Below are positions 42,501-55,098 of a stretch of DNA of 64,000 nucleotides, piece after piece. Location of the stretch: NCBI GenBank assembly GCA_028671895.1, contig JAPMAC010000207.1, forward strand, positions 8,742,001 through 8,806,000, given 5' to 3'. The notes below the pieces were generated by a model. The model saw nothing but the letters and a program-made list of their open reading frames with translations, searched no databases and was not told the origin of the DNA. This stretch comes from Oenanthe sinensis. Its lineage: Eukaryota > Streptophyta > Magnoliopsida > Apiales > Apiaceae. The translations under genes and the position numbers were made by a program. The stretch's first letter is position 1; every line of letters begins with the position of its first letter.

Positions 42501-45500
42501 CTCTTATAGGACCATTCTTAGCTCTTTTGAACAAGAAAATAAATCGTAACAATTTGAGGCTCATTGTTGACTCGTTTGAACTTGGAAACAACTTGTAGCT
42601 TCATTGTTGACTCGTTTGAACTTGGAAACAACTTGAAAACTCTTGTATGACCATTTTTAGTTCTTTTGAACAAGAAAACAATTAGTAACAATTTGAGACT
42701 CATTCTTTACTCGTTCGAACTTGAAAATAACTTGTAACTTCATTATTGACTCGTTTGAACATGGAAACAACTTGTAAACTCTTCTAGGACCATTCTTAGC
42801 TCTTTTGAACAAGAAAATAAATCGTAACAATTTGAGGCTCATTCTTGACTCGTTCGAACTTCGAAACAACTTGTAGCTTCATTGTTGACTCGTTTGAACA
42901 TGGAAAAAACTTGAAAACTCTTGTAGGACCATTCTTAGCTCTTTTGGACAAGAAAATAAATCGTAACAATTTGAGGCTCATTCTTGACTCGTTCGAACTT
43001 GGAAACAACTTGTCACTTTATTATTGACTCGTTTGAACATGGAAACAAATTGAAAACTCTTCTAGGACCATTCTTAGCTCTTTTGAACAAGAAAAAAAAT
43101 CGTAACAATTTGAGACTCATTCTTTACTCGTTCGAACTTGAAAATAACTTGTAACTTCATTATTGACTCGTTTGAACATGGAAACGACTTGTAAACTCTT
43201 CTAGGACCATTCTTAGCTCTTTTGAACAAGAAAACAAATCGTAACAATTTGAGGCTCATTCTTGACTCGTTCGAACTTGAAAATAACTTGTAACTTCATT
43301 ATTGACTCGTTTGAACATGGAAACAACATGTAAACTCTTGTAGGACCATTCTTAGCTATTTTGAACAAGAAAATAAATCGTAACAATTTGAGGCTCATTC
43401 TTGACTCGTTCGAACTTGGAAACAACTTGAAGCTTCATTGTTGACTCGTTTGAACTTGGAAACAACTTGAAAACTCTTGTATGACCATTCTTAGTTCTTT
43501 TGAACAAGAAAAACAATTAGTAACAATTTGAGACTCATTCTTTACTCGTTCGAACTTGAAAATAACTTGTAACTTCATTATTGACTCGTTTGAACATGGA
43601 AACAACATGTAAACTCTTGTAGGACCATTCTTAGCTCTTTTGAATAAGAAAATAAATCGTAACAATTTGAGGCTCATTCTTGACTCGTTCGAACTTGGAA
43701 ACAACTTGTAGCTTCATTGTTGACTCGTTTGAACTTGGAAACAACTTGAAAACTCTTGTATGAGCATTCTTAGTTCTTTTGAACAAGAAAACAATTAGTA
43801 ACAATTTGAGACTCATTCTTTACTCGTTCGAACTTGAAAATAACTTGTAACTTCATTTTTGACTCGTTTGAACATGGAAACAACTTGTAAACTCTTCTAG
43901 GACCATTCTTAGCTCTTTTGAACAAGAAAATAAATCGTAACAATTTGAGGCTCATTCTTGACTCGTTCGAACTTGGAAACAACTTGTAGCTTCATTGTTG
44001 ACTCGTTTGAACTTGGAAACAACTTGAAAACTCTTGTATGACCATTCTTAGTTCTTTTGAACAAGAAAACAATTAGTAACAATTTGAGACTCATTCTTTA
44101 CTCGTTCGAACTTGAAAATAACTTGTAACTTCATTATTGACTCGTTTGAACATGGAAACAACTTGTAAACTCTTCTAGGACCATTCTTAGCTCTTTTGAA
44201 CAAGAAAATAAATCGTAACAATTTGAGGCTCATTGTTGACTCGTTTGAACTTGGAAACAACTTGTAGCTTCATTGTTGACTCGTTTGAACTTGGAAACAA
44301 CTTGAAAACTCTTGTATGACCATTCTTAGTTCTTTTGAACAAGAAAACAATTAGTAACAATTTGAGACTCATTCTTTACTCGTTCGAACTTGAAAATAAC
44401 TTGTAACTTCATTATTGACTCGTTTGAACATGGAAACGACTTGTAATCTCTTATAGGACCATTCTTAGCTCTTTTGAACAAGAAAATAAATCGTAACAAT
44501 TTGAGGCTCATTGTTGACTCGTTTGAACTTGGAAACAACTTGTAGCTTCATTGTTGACTCGTTTGAACTTGGAAACAACTTGAAAACTCTTGTATGACCA
44601 TTTTTAGTTCTTTTGAACAAGAAAACAATTAGTAACAATTTGAGACTCATTCTTTACTCGTTCGAACTTGAAAATAACTTGTAACTTCATTATTGACTCG
44701 TTTGAACATGGAAACAACTTGTAAACTCTTCTAGGACCATTCTTAGCTCTTTTGAACAAGAAAATAAATCGTAACAATTTGAGGCTCATTCTTGACTCGT
44801 TCGAACTTCGAAACAACTTGTAGCTTCATTGTTGACTCGTTTGAACATGGAAAAAACTTGAAAACTCTTGTAGGACCATTCTTAGCTCTTTTGGACAAGA
44901 AAATAAATCGTAACAATTTGAGGCTCATTCTTGACTCGTTCGAACTTGGAAACAACTTGTCACTTTATTATTGACTCGTTTGAACATGGAAACAAATTGA
45001 AAACTCTTCTAGGACCATTCTTAGCTCTTTTGAACAAGAAAAAAAATCGTAACAATTTGAGACTCATTCTTTACTCGTTCGAACTTGAAAATAACTTGTA
45101 ACTTCATTATTGACTCGTTTGAACATGGAAACGACTTGTAAACTCTTCTAGGACCATTCTTAGCTCTTTTGAACAAGAAAACAAATCGTAACAATTTGAG
45201 GCTCATTCTTGACTCGTTCGAACTTGAAAATAACTTGTAACTTCATTATTGACTCGTTTGAACATGGAAACAACATGTAAACTCTTGTAGGACCATTCTT
45301 AGCTATTTTGAACAAGAAAATAAATCGTAACAATTTGAGGCTCATTCTTGACTCGTTCGAACTTGGAAACAACTTGAAGCTTCATTGTTGACTCGTTTGA
45401 ACTTGGAAACAACTTGAAAACTCTTGTATGACCATTCTTAGTTCTTTTGAACAAGAAAAACAATTAGTAACAATTTGAGACTCATTCTTTACTCGTTCGA

Positions 45501-45780
45501 ACTTGAAAATAACTTGTAACTTCATTATTGACTCGTTTGAACATGGAAACAACATGTAAACTCTTGTAGGACCATTCTTAGCTCTTTTGAATAAGAAAAT
45601 AAATCGTAACAATTTGAGGCTCATTCTTGACTCGTTCGAACTTGGAAACAACTTGTAGCTTCATTGTTGACTCGTTTGAACTTGGAAACAACTTGAAAAC
45701 TCTTGTATGAGCATTCTTAGTTCTTTTGAACAAGAAAACAATTAGTAACAATTTGAGACTCATTCTTTACTCGTTCGAAC
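39599..45780 (+). repeat. Higher-order repeat, 1946/1947 bp (14 units), about 3 copies
   Basis: Landmarks at 39877, 40016, 40155, 40294, 40433, 40572, 40711, 40850, 40899, 41128 and 41267 recur at +1946 and again at about +1947. The extra base in the second interval is a 1-bp insertion giving GAAAAACAATTAG near 43510, copied near 45457. The same insertion occurs near 36085, linking this block to the mosaic on its left. The third copy differs in its first two units, matching the 36.0-36.3 kb version. Confidence 0.85.
39789..40066 (+). repeat. Representative a/b dimer (278 bp), basic higher-order unit
   Basis: Unit a (39789-39927) has GAACTTGG in both A and B, CTTGTATGACC, TTAGTTCTTTTG, and ATTAGTAAC with GAGACTC in C. 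Unit b (39928-40066) starts TACTCG, has CTTGAAAATAACTTGTAAC in A, GAACATGG and CTTCTAGGACC in B, and AAATAAATCGTAAC with GAGGCTC in C. The alternation is clear over long stretches, for example 29.9-33.9 kb and 39.6-40.8 kb. A few units here carry private changes, such as TTCATTTTTGAC in b. Confidence 0.85.
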
Positions 45781-46649
45781 TTGAAAATAACTTGTAACTT
45801 CATTATTGACTCGTTTAAACATGGAAACAACTTGTAAACTCTTCTAGGACCATTCTTAGCTCTTTTGAACAAGAAAATAAATCGTAACAATTTGAGGCTC
45901 ATTCTTGACTCGTTCGAACTTGGAAACAACTTGAAAACTCTTGTATGACCATTCTTAGTTCTTTTAAACAAGAAAACAATTAGTAACAATTTGAGACTCA
46001 TTCTTTACTCGTTCGAACTTGAAAATAACTTGTAACTTCATTATTGACTCGTTTGAACATGGAAACAACTTGTAAACTCTTCTAGGACCATTCTTAGCTC
46101 TTTTGAACAAGAAAATAAATCGTAACAATTTGAGGCTCATTCTTTACTCGTTCGAACTTGGAAACAACTTGTAGCTTCATTGTTGACTCGTTTGAACTTG
46201 GAAACAACTTGAAAACTCTTGTATGACCATTCTTAGTTCTTTTGAACAAGAAAACAATTAGTAACAATTTGAGACTCATTCTTTACTCGTTCGAACTTTA
46301 AAATAACTTGTAACTTCATTATTGACTAGTTTGAACATGGAAACAACTTGTAAACTCTTCTAGGACCATTCTTAGCTCTTTTGAACAAGAAAATAAATCG
46401 TAACAATTTGAGGCTCATTGTTGACTCGTTCGAACTAGGAAACAACTTGTAGCTTCATTGTTGATTCGTTTGAACATGGAAACAACTTGTTAACTCTTGT
46501 AGGACCATTCTTAGCTCTTTTGAACAAGAATACAATTCGTAACAATTTGAGGCTCATTCTTGACTCGTTCGAACTTGGAAACAACTTGTAGCTTCATTGT
46601 TGACTCGTTTGAACTTGGAAACAACTTGAAAACTCTTGTATGACCATTC

Positions 46650-49150
46650 TTAGTTCTTTTGAACAAGAAAACAATTAGTAACAATTTGAGACTCATTCTT
46701 TACTCGTTCGAACTTGAAAATAACTTGTAACTTCATTATTGACTCGTTTGAACATGGAAACAACTTGTAAACTCTTCTAGGACCATTCTTAGCTCTTTTG
46801 AACAAGAAAATAAATCGTAACAATTTGAGGCTAATTCTTGACTCGTTCGAACTTGGAAACAACTTGTAGCTTCATTGTTGACTCGTTTGAACTTGGAAAC
46901 AACTTGAAAACTCTTGTATGACCATTCTTAGTTCTTTTGAACAAGAAAACAATTAGTAACAATTTGAGACTCATTCTTTACTCGTTTGAACTAGGAAACA
47001 ACTTGTAGCTTCATTGTTGATTCGTTTGAACATGGAAACAACTTGTTAACTCTTGTAGGACCATTCTTAGCTCTTTTGAACAAGAATACAATTCGTAACA
47101 ATTTGAGGCTCATTCTTGACTCGTTCGAACTTGGAAACAACTTGTAGCTTCATTGTTGACTCGTTTGAACTTGGAAACAACTTGAAAACTCTTGTATGAC
47201 CATTCTTAGTTCTTTTGAACAAGAAAACAATTAGTAACAATTTGAGACTCATTTTTTACTCGTTCGAACTTGAAAATAACTTGTAACTTCATTATTGACT
47301 CGTTTGAACATGGAAACAACTTGTAAACTCTTCTAGGACCATTCTTAGCTCTTTTGAACAAGAAAATAAATCGTAACAATTTGAGGCTCATTCTTGACTC
47401 GTTCGAACTTGGAAACAACTTGTAGCTTCATTGTTGACTCGTTTGAACTTGGAAACAACTTGAAAACTCTTGTATGACCATTCTTAGTTCTTTTGAACAA
47501 GAAAACAATTAGTAACAATTTGAGACTCATTCTTTACTCGTTCGAACTTGAAAATAACTTGTAACTTCATTATTGACTCGTTTGAACATGGAAACAACTT
47601 GTAAACTCTTCTAGGACCATTCTTAGCTCTTTTGAACAAGAAAATAAATCGTAACAATTTGAGGCTCATTGTTGACTCGTTTGAACTAGGAAACAACTTG
47701 TAGCTTCATTGTTGATTCGTTTGAACATGGAAACAACTTGTTAACTCTTGTAGGACCATTCTTAGCTCTTTTGAACAAGAATACAATTCGTAACAATTTG
47801 AGGCTCATTCTTGACTCGTTAGAACTTGGAAACAACTTGTAGCTTCATTGTTGACTCGTTTGAACTTGGAAACAACTTGAAAACTCTTGTATGACCATTC
47901 TTAGTTCTTTTGAACAAGAAAACAATTAGTAACAATTTGAGACTCATTCTTTACTCGTTCGAACATGAAAATAACTTGTAACTTCATTATTGACTCGTTT
48001 GAACATGGAAACAACTTGTAAACTCTTCTAGGACCATTCTTAGCTCTTTTGAACAAGAAAATAAATCGTAACAATTTGAGGCTAATTCTTGACTCGTTCG
48101 AACTTGGAAACAACTTGTAGCTTCATTGTTGACTCGTTTGAACTTGGAAACAACTTGAAAACTCTTGTATGACCATTCTTAGTTCTTTTGAACAAGAAAA
48201 CAATTAGTAACAATTTGAGACTCATTCTTTACTCGTTTGAACTAGGAAACAACTTGTAGCTTCATTGTTGATTCGTTTGAACATGGAAACAACTTGTTAA
48301 CTCTTGTAGGACCATTCTTAGCTCTTTTGAACAAGAATACAATTCGTAACAATTTGAGGCTCATTCTTGACTCGTTCGAACTTGGAAACAACTTGTAGCT
48401 TCATTGTTGACTCGTTTGAACTTGGAAACAACTTGAAAACTCTTGTATGACCATTCTTAGTTCTTTTGAACAAGAAAACAATTAGTAACAATTTGAGACT
48501 CATTCTTTACTCGTTCGAACTTGAAAATAACTTGTAACTTCATTATTGACTCGTTTGAACATGGAAACAACTTGTAAACTCTTCTAGGACCATTCTTAGC
48601 TCTTTTGAACAAGAAAATAAATCGTAACAATTTGAGGCTCATTCTTGACTCGTTCGAACTTGGAAACAACTTGTAGCTTCATTGTTGACTCGTTTGAACT
48701 TGGAAACAACTTGAAAACTCTTGTATGACCATTCTTAGTTCTTTTGAACAAGAAAACAATTAGTAACAATTTGAGACTCATTCTTTACTCGTTCGAACTT
48801 GAAAATAACTTGTAACTTCATTATTGACTCGTTTGAACATGGAAACAACTTGTAAACTCTTCTAGGACCATTCTTAGCTCTTTTGAACAAGAAAATAAAT
48901 CGTAACAATTTGAGGCTCATTGTTGACTCGTTTGAACTAGGAAACAACTTGTAGCTTCATTGTTGATTCGTTTGAACATGGAAACAACTTGTTAACTCTT
49001 GTAGGACCATTCTTAGCTCTTTTGAACAAGAATACAATTCGTAACAATTTGAGGCTCATTCTTGACTCGTTAGAACTTGGAAACAACTTGTAGCTTCATT
49101 GTTGACTCGTTTGAACTTGGAAACAACTTGAAAACTCTTGTATGACCATT
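46650..49150 (+). repeat. Higher-order repeat, 1251 bp (9 units), 2 copies
   Basis: Landmarks at 46650, 47067, 47206, 47345 and 47484 recur at 47901, 48318, 48457, 48596 and 48735, offset 1251 bp. Private changes include GAGGCTAATTCTTGAC (near 46832 and 48083) and TTTACTCGTTTGAACTAGG. d-type units are abundant here. Confidence 0.8.
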
Positions 49151-49781
49151 CTTAGTTCTTTTGAACAAGAAAACAATTAGTAACAATTTGAGACTCATTC
49201 TTTACTCGTTCGAACTTGAAAATAACTTGTAACTTCATTATTGACTCGTTTGAACATGGAAACAACTTGTAAACTCTTCTAGGACCATTCTTAGCTCTTT
49301 TGAACAAGAAAATAAATCGTAACAATTTGAGGCTCATTGTTGACTCGTTTGAACTAGGAAACAACTTGTAGCTTCATTGTTGATTCGTTTGAACATGGAA
49401 ACAACTTGTTAACTCTTGTAGGACCATTCTTAGCTCTTTTGAACAAGAATACAATTCGTAACAATTTGAGGCTCATTCTTGACTCGTTAGAACTTGGAAA
49501 CAACTTGTAGCTTCATTGTTGACTCGTTTGAACTTGGGAACAACTTGAAAACTCTTGTATGACCATTCTTAGTTCTTTTGAACAAGAAAACAATTAGTAA
49601 CAATTTGAGACTCATTCTTTACTCGTTCGAACTTGAAAATAACTTGTAACTTCATTATTGACTCGTTTGAACATGGAAACAACTTGTAAACTCTTCTAGG
49701 ACCATTCTTAGCTCTTTTGAACAAGAAAATAAATCGTAACAATTTGAGGCTCATTCTTGACTCGTTCGAACTTCGAAACAA
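48735..49781 (+). repeat. Higher-order repeat, 417 bp (3 units), about 2.5 copies
   Basis: Landmarks at 48735, 49152 and 49569 are spaced 417 bp. Each full copy contains one a unit, one b unit and one d unit. The last copy runs into an e-type unit at 49759. Confidence 0.7.
48925..49063 (+). repeat. Diagnostic d-type monomer with HpaI site (GTTAAC)
   Basis: This variant has GAACTAGGAAAC in A, GATTCGTTTGAAC and CTTGTTAACTCTTG in B, and AAGAATACAATTCGTAAC in C. It is followed by a unit whose core is CGTTAGAAC. Copies lie near 3.05, 3.33, 3.88, 4.16, 7.5 and 9.44 kb, then near 37.06 kb, and repeatedly from 46.4 to 58.5 kb. I saw no full copy between about 9.6 and 37 kb, although a fragment resembling it lies near 31.35 kb. 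Confidence 0.8.
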
Positions 49782-51514
49782 CTTGTAGCTTCATTGTTGA
49801 CTCGTTTGAACATGGAAAAAACTTGAAAACTCTTGTAGGACCATTCTTAGCTCTTTTGAACAAGAAAACAATTAGTAACAATTTGAGACTCATTCTTTAC
49901 TCGTTCGAACATGAAAATAACTTGTCACTTTATTATTGACTCGTTTGAACATGGAAACAAATTGAAAACTCTTCTAGGACCATTCTTAGCTCTTTTGAAC
50001 AAGAAAAAAAATTGTAACAATTTGAGACTCATTCTTTACTCGTTCGAACTTGAAAATAACTTGTAACTTCATTATTGACTCGTTTGAACATGGAAACGAC
50101 TTGTAAACTCTTCTAGGACCATTCTTAGCTGTTTTGAACAAGAAAACAAATCGTAACAATTTGAGGCTCATTCTTGACTCGTTCGAACTTGGAAACAACT
50201 TGTAGCTTCATTGTTGACTCGTTTGAACTTGGAAACAACTTGAAAACTCTTGTATGACCATTCTTAGTTCTTTTGAACAAGAAAACAATTAGTAACAATT
50301 TGAGACTCATTCTTTACTCGTTCGAACTTGAAAATAACTTGTAACTTCATTATTGGCTCGTTTGAACATGGAAACAACTTGTAAACTCTTCTAGGACCAT
50401 TCTTAGCTCTTTTGAACAAGAAAATAAATCGTAACAATTTGAGGCTCATTGTTGACTCGTTTGAACTTGGAAACAACTTGTAGCTTCATTGTTGACTCGT
50501 TTGAACTTGGAAACAACTTGAAAACTCTTGTATGACCATTCTTAGTTCTTTTGAACAAGAAAACAATTAGTAACAATTTGAGACTCATTCTTGACTCGTT
50601 CGAACTTGGAAACAACTTGTAGCTTCATTGTTGACTCGTTTGAACTTGGAAACAACTTGAAAACTCTTGTATGACCATTCTTAGTTCTTTTGAACAAGAA
50701 AACAATTAGTAACAATTGGAGACTCATTCTTTACTCGTTCGAACTTGAAAATAACTTGTAACTTCATTTTTGACTCGTTTGAACATGGAAACAACTTGTA
50801 AACTCTTCTAGGACCATTCTTAGCTCTTTTGAACAAGAAAATAAATCGTAACAATTTGAGGCTCATTGTTGACTCGTTTGAACTTGGAAACAACTTGTAG
50901 CTTCATTGTTGACTCGTTTGAACTTGGAAACAACTTGAAAACTCTTGTAGGACCATTCTTAGCTGTTTTGAACAAGAAAACAAATCGTAACAATTTGAGG
51001 CTCATTCTTGACTCGTTCGAACTTGGAAACAACTTGTAGCTTCATTGTTGACTCGTTTGAACTTGGAAACAACTTGAAAACTCTTGTATGACCATTCTTA
51101 GTTCTTTTGAACAAGAAAACAATTAGTAACAATTGGAGACTCATTCTTTACTCGTTCGAACTTGAAAATAACTTGTAACTTCATTTTTGACTCGTTTGAA
51201 CATGGAAACAACTTGTAAACTCTTCTAGGACCATTCTTAGCTCTTTTGAACAAGAAAATAAATCGTAACAATTTGAGGCTCATTGTTGACTCGTTTGAAC
51301 TAGGAAACAACTTGTAGCTTCATTGTTGATTCGTTTAAACATGGAAACAACTTGTTAACTCTTGTAGGACCATTCTTAGCTCTTTTGAACAAGAATACAA
51401 TTCGTAACAATTTGAGGCTCATTCTTGACTCGTTAGAACTTGGAAACAACTTGTAGCTTCATTGTTGACTCGTTTGAACTTGGAAACAACTTGAAAACTC
51501 TTGTATGACCATTC

Positions 51515-52283
51515 TTAGTTCTTTTGAACAAGAAAACAATTAGTAACAATTTGAGACTCATTCTTTACTCGTTCGAACTTGAAAATAACTTGTAACTTCA
51601 TTATTGACTCGTTTGAACATGGAAACAACTTGTAAACTCTTCTAGGACCATTCTTAGCTCTTTTGGACAAGAATACAATTCGTAACAATTTGAGGCTCAT
51701 TCTTGACTCGTTAGAACTTGGAAACAACTTGTAGCTTCATTGTTGACTCGTTTGAACTTGGAAACAACTTGAAAACTCTTGTATGACCATTCTTAGTTCT
51801 TTTGAACAAGAAAACAATTAGTAACAATTTGAGACTCATTCTTTACTCGTTCGAACTTGAAAATAACTTGTAACTTCATTATTGACTCGTTTGAACATGG
51901 AAACAACTTGTAAACTCTTCTAGGACCATTCTTAGCTCTTTTGGACAAGAATACAATTCGTAACAATTTGAGGCTCATTCTTGACTCGTTAGAACTTGGA
52001 AACAACTTGTAGCTTCATTGTTGACTCGTTTGAACTTGGAAACAACTTGAAAACTCTTGTATGACCATTCTTAGGTCTTTTGAACAAGAAAACAATTAGT
52101 AACAATTTGAGACTCATTCTTTACTCGTTCGAACTTGAAAATAACTTGTAACTTCATTATTGACTCGTTTGAACATGGAAACAACTTGTAAACTCTTCTA
52201 GGACCATTCTTAGCTCTTTTGGACAAGAAAATAAATCGTAACAATTTGAGGCTCATTCTTGACTCGTTCGAACTTGGAAACAA
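51515..52283 (+). repeat. Local dimer repeat, 278 bp, about 2.7 copies
   Basis: Units at 51515, 51793 and 52071 are spaced 278 bp. The first two carry the unusual combination TTTTGGACAAGAATACAATTC followed by CGTTAGAAC, a hybrid of b-type and d-type sequence within one unit. The third reverts to AAATAAATCG. Confidence 0.75.
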
Positions 52284-54290
52284 CTTGTAGCTTCATTGTT
52301 GACTCGTTTGAACTTGGAAACAACTTGAAAACTCTTGTATGACCATTCTTAGTTCTTTTGAACAAGAAAACAATTAGTAACAATTTGAGACTCATTCTTT
52401 ACTCGTTCGAACTTGAAAATAACTTGTAACTTCATTTTTGACTCGTTTGAACATGGAAACAACTTGTAAACTCTTCTAGGACCATTCTTAGCTCTTTTGA
52501 ACAAGAAAATAAATCGTAACAATTGGAGGCTCATTCTTGACTCGTTCGAACTTGGAAACAACTTGTAGCTTCATTGTTGACTCGTTTGAACTTGGAAACA
52601 ACTTGAAAACTCTTGTATGACCATTCTTAGTTCTTTTGAACAAGAAAACAATTAGTAACAATTTGAGACTCATTCTTTACTCGTTCGAACTTGAAAATAA
52701 CTTGTAACTTCATTTTTGACTCGTTTGAACATGGAAACAACTTGTAAACTCTTCTAGGACCATTCTTAGCTCTTTTGAACAAGAAAATAAATCGTAACAA
52801 TTTGAGGCTCATTGTTGACTCGTTTGAACTAGGAAACAACTTGTAGCTTCATTGTTGATTCGTTTGAACATGGAAACAACTTGTTAACTCTTGTAGGACC
52901 ATTCTTAGCTCTTTTGAACAAGAATACAATTCGTAACAATTTGAGGCTCATTCTTGACTCGTTAGAACTTGGAAACAACTTGTAGCTTCATTGTTGACTC
53001 GTTTGAACTTGGAAACAACTTGAAAACTCTTGTATGACCATTCTTAGTTCTTTTGAACAAGAAAACAATTAGTAACAATTTGAGACTCATTCTTTACTCG
53101 TTCGAACTTGAAAATAACTTGTAACTTCATTATTGACTCGTTTGAACATGGAAACAACTTGTAAACTCTTCTAGGACCATTCTTAGCTCTTTTGGACAAG
53201 AATACAATTCGTAACAATTTGAGGCTCATTCTTGACTCGTTAGAACTTGGAAACAACTTGTAGCTTCATTGTTGACTCGTTTGAACTTGGAAACAACTTG
53301 AAAACTCTTGTATGACCATTCTTAGTTCTTTTGAACAAGAAAACAATTAGTAACAATTTGAGACTCATTCTTTACTCGTTCGAACTTGAAAATAACTTGT
53401 AACTTCATTATTGACTCGTTTGAACATGGAAACAACTTGTAAACTCTTCTAGGACCATTCTTAGCTCTTTTGGACAAGAAAATAAATCGTAACAATTTGA
53501 GGCTCATTCTTGACTCGTTCGAACTTGGAAACAACTTGTAGCTTCATTGTTGACTCGTTTGAACTTGGAAACAACTTGAAAACTCTTGTATGACCATTCT
53601 TAGTTCTTTTGAACAAGAAAACAATTAGTAACAATTTGAGACTCATTCTTTACTCGTTCGAACTTGAAAATAACTCGTAACTTCATTTTTGACTCGTTTG
53701 AACATGGAAACAACTTGTAAACTCTTCTAGGACCATTCTTAGCTCTTTTGAACAAGAAAATAAATCGTAACAATTGGAGGCTCATTCTTGACTCGTTCGA
53801 ACTTGGAAACAACTTGTAGCTTCATTGTTGACTCGTTTGAACTTGGAAACAACTTGAAAACTCTTGTATGACCATTCTTAGTTCTTTTGAACAAGAAAAC
53901 AATTAGTAACAATTTGAGACTCATTCTTTACTCGTTCGAACTTAAAAATAACTTGTAACTTCATTTTTGACTCGTTTGAACATGGAAACGACTTGTAAAC
54001 TCTTCTAGGACCATTCTTAGCTCTTTTGAACAAGAAAATAAATCGTAACAATTTGAGGCTCATTGTTGACTCGTTTGAACTAGGAAACAACTTGTAGCTT
54101 CATTGTTGATTCGTTTGAACATGGAAACAACTTGTTAACTCTTGTAGGACCATTCTTAGCTCTTTTGAACAAGAATACAATTCGTAACAATTTGAGGCTC
54201 ATTCTTGACTCGTTAGAACTTGGAAACAACTTGTAGCTTCATTGTTGACTCGTTTGAACTTGGAAACAACTTGAAAACTCTTGTATGACC
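51793..54290 (+). repeat. Higher-order repeat, 1251 bp (9 units), 2 copies
   Basis: Landmarks at 51793, 52071, 52210, 52349, 52488 and 52627 recur at +1251 (53044 to 53878). Private changes include ACAATTGGAGGCTC and TTCATTTTTGAC. This is a second repeat of the same length as that at 46.65 kb but with different internal order, so the two arose separately. Confidence 0.8.
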
Positions 54291-54900
54291 ATTCTTAGTT
54301 CTTTTGAACAAGAAAACAATTAGTAACAATTTGAGACTCATTCTTTACTCGTTCGAACTTGAAAATAACTTGTAACTTCATTATTGACTCGTTTGAACAT
54401 GGAAACGACTTGTAAACTCTTCTAGGACCATTCTTAGCTCTTTTGAACAAGAAAATAAATCGTAACAATTTGAGGCTCATTGTTGACTCATTTGAACTTG
54501 GAAACAACTTGTAGCTTCATTGTTGACTCGTTTGAACTTGGAAACAACTTGAAAACTCTTGTATGACCATTCTTAGTTCTTTTGAACAAGAAAACAATTA
54601 GTAACAATTTGAGACTCATTCTTTACTCGTTCGAACTTGAAAATAACTTGTAACTTCATTATTGACTCGTTTGACATGGAAACGACTTGTAATCTCTTAT
54701 AGGACCATTCTTAGTTCTTTTGAACAAGAAAACAAATCGTAACAATTTGAGGCTCATTCTTGACTCGTTCAAACTTGGAAATAACTTTTAGCTTCATTGT
54801 TGACTCGTTTGAACATGGAAATAACTTGAAAACTCTTGTAGGACCATTCTTAGCTCTTTTGAACAAGAAAACAAATCGTAACAATTTGAGGCTCATTCTT

Positions 54901-55098
54901 GACTCGTTCGAACTTGGAAACAACTTGTAAACTCTTCTAGGACCATTCTTAGCTCTTTTGAACAAGAAAATAAATCGTAACAATTTGAGGCTCATTCTTG
55001 ACTCGTTCGAACTTGGAAACAACTTGAAAACTCTTGTAGGACCATTCTTAGCTCTTTTAAACAAGAAAACAATTAGTAACAATTTGAGACTCATTCTT
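54901..55098 (+). repeat. Two adjacent 99-bp short monomers
   Basis: The first (54901-54999) is class II, joining A to CTTGTAAACTCTTCTAGG. The second (55000-55098) is class I-like, joining A to CTTGAAAACTCTTGTAGG. It is the only place where two short units are adjacent. Since 99 is a multiple of three, frames pass through both without shifting, giving a 127-codon open frame on the minus strand that I regard as accidental. Confidence 0.88.
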
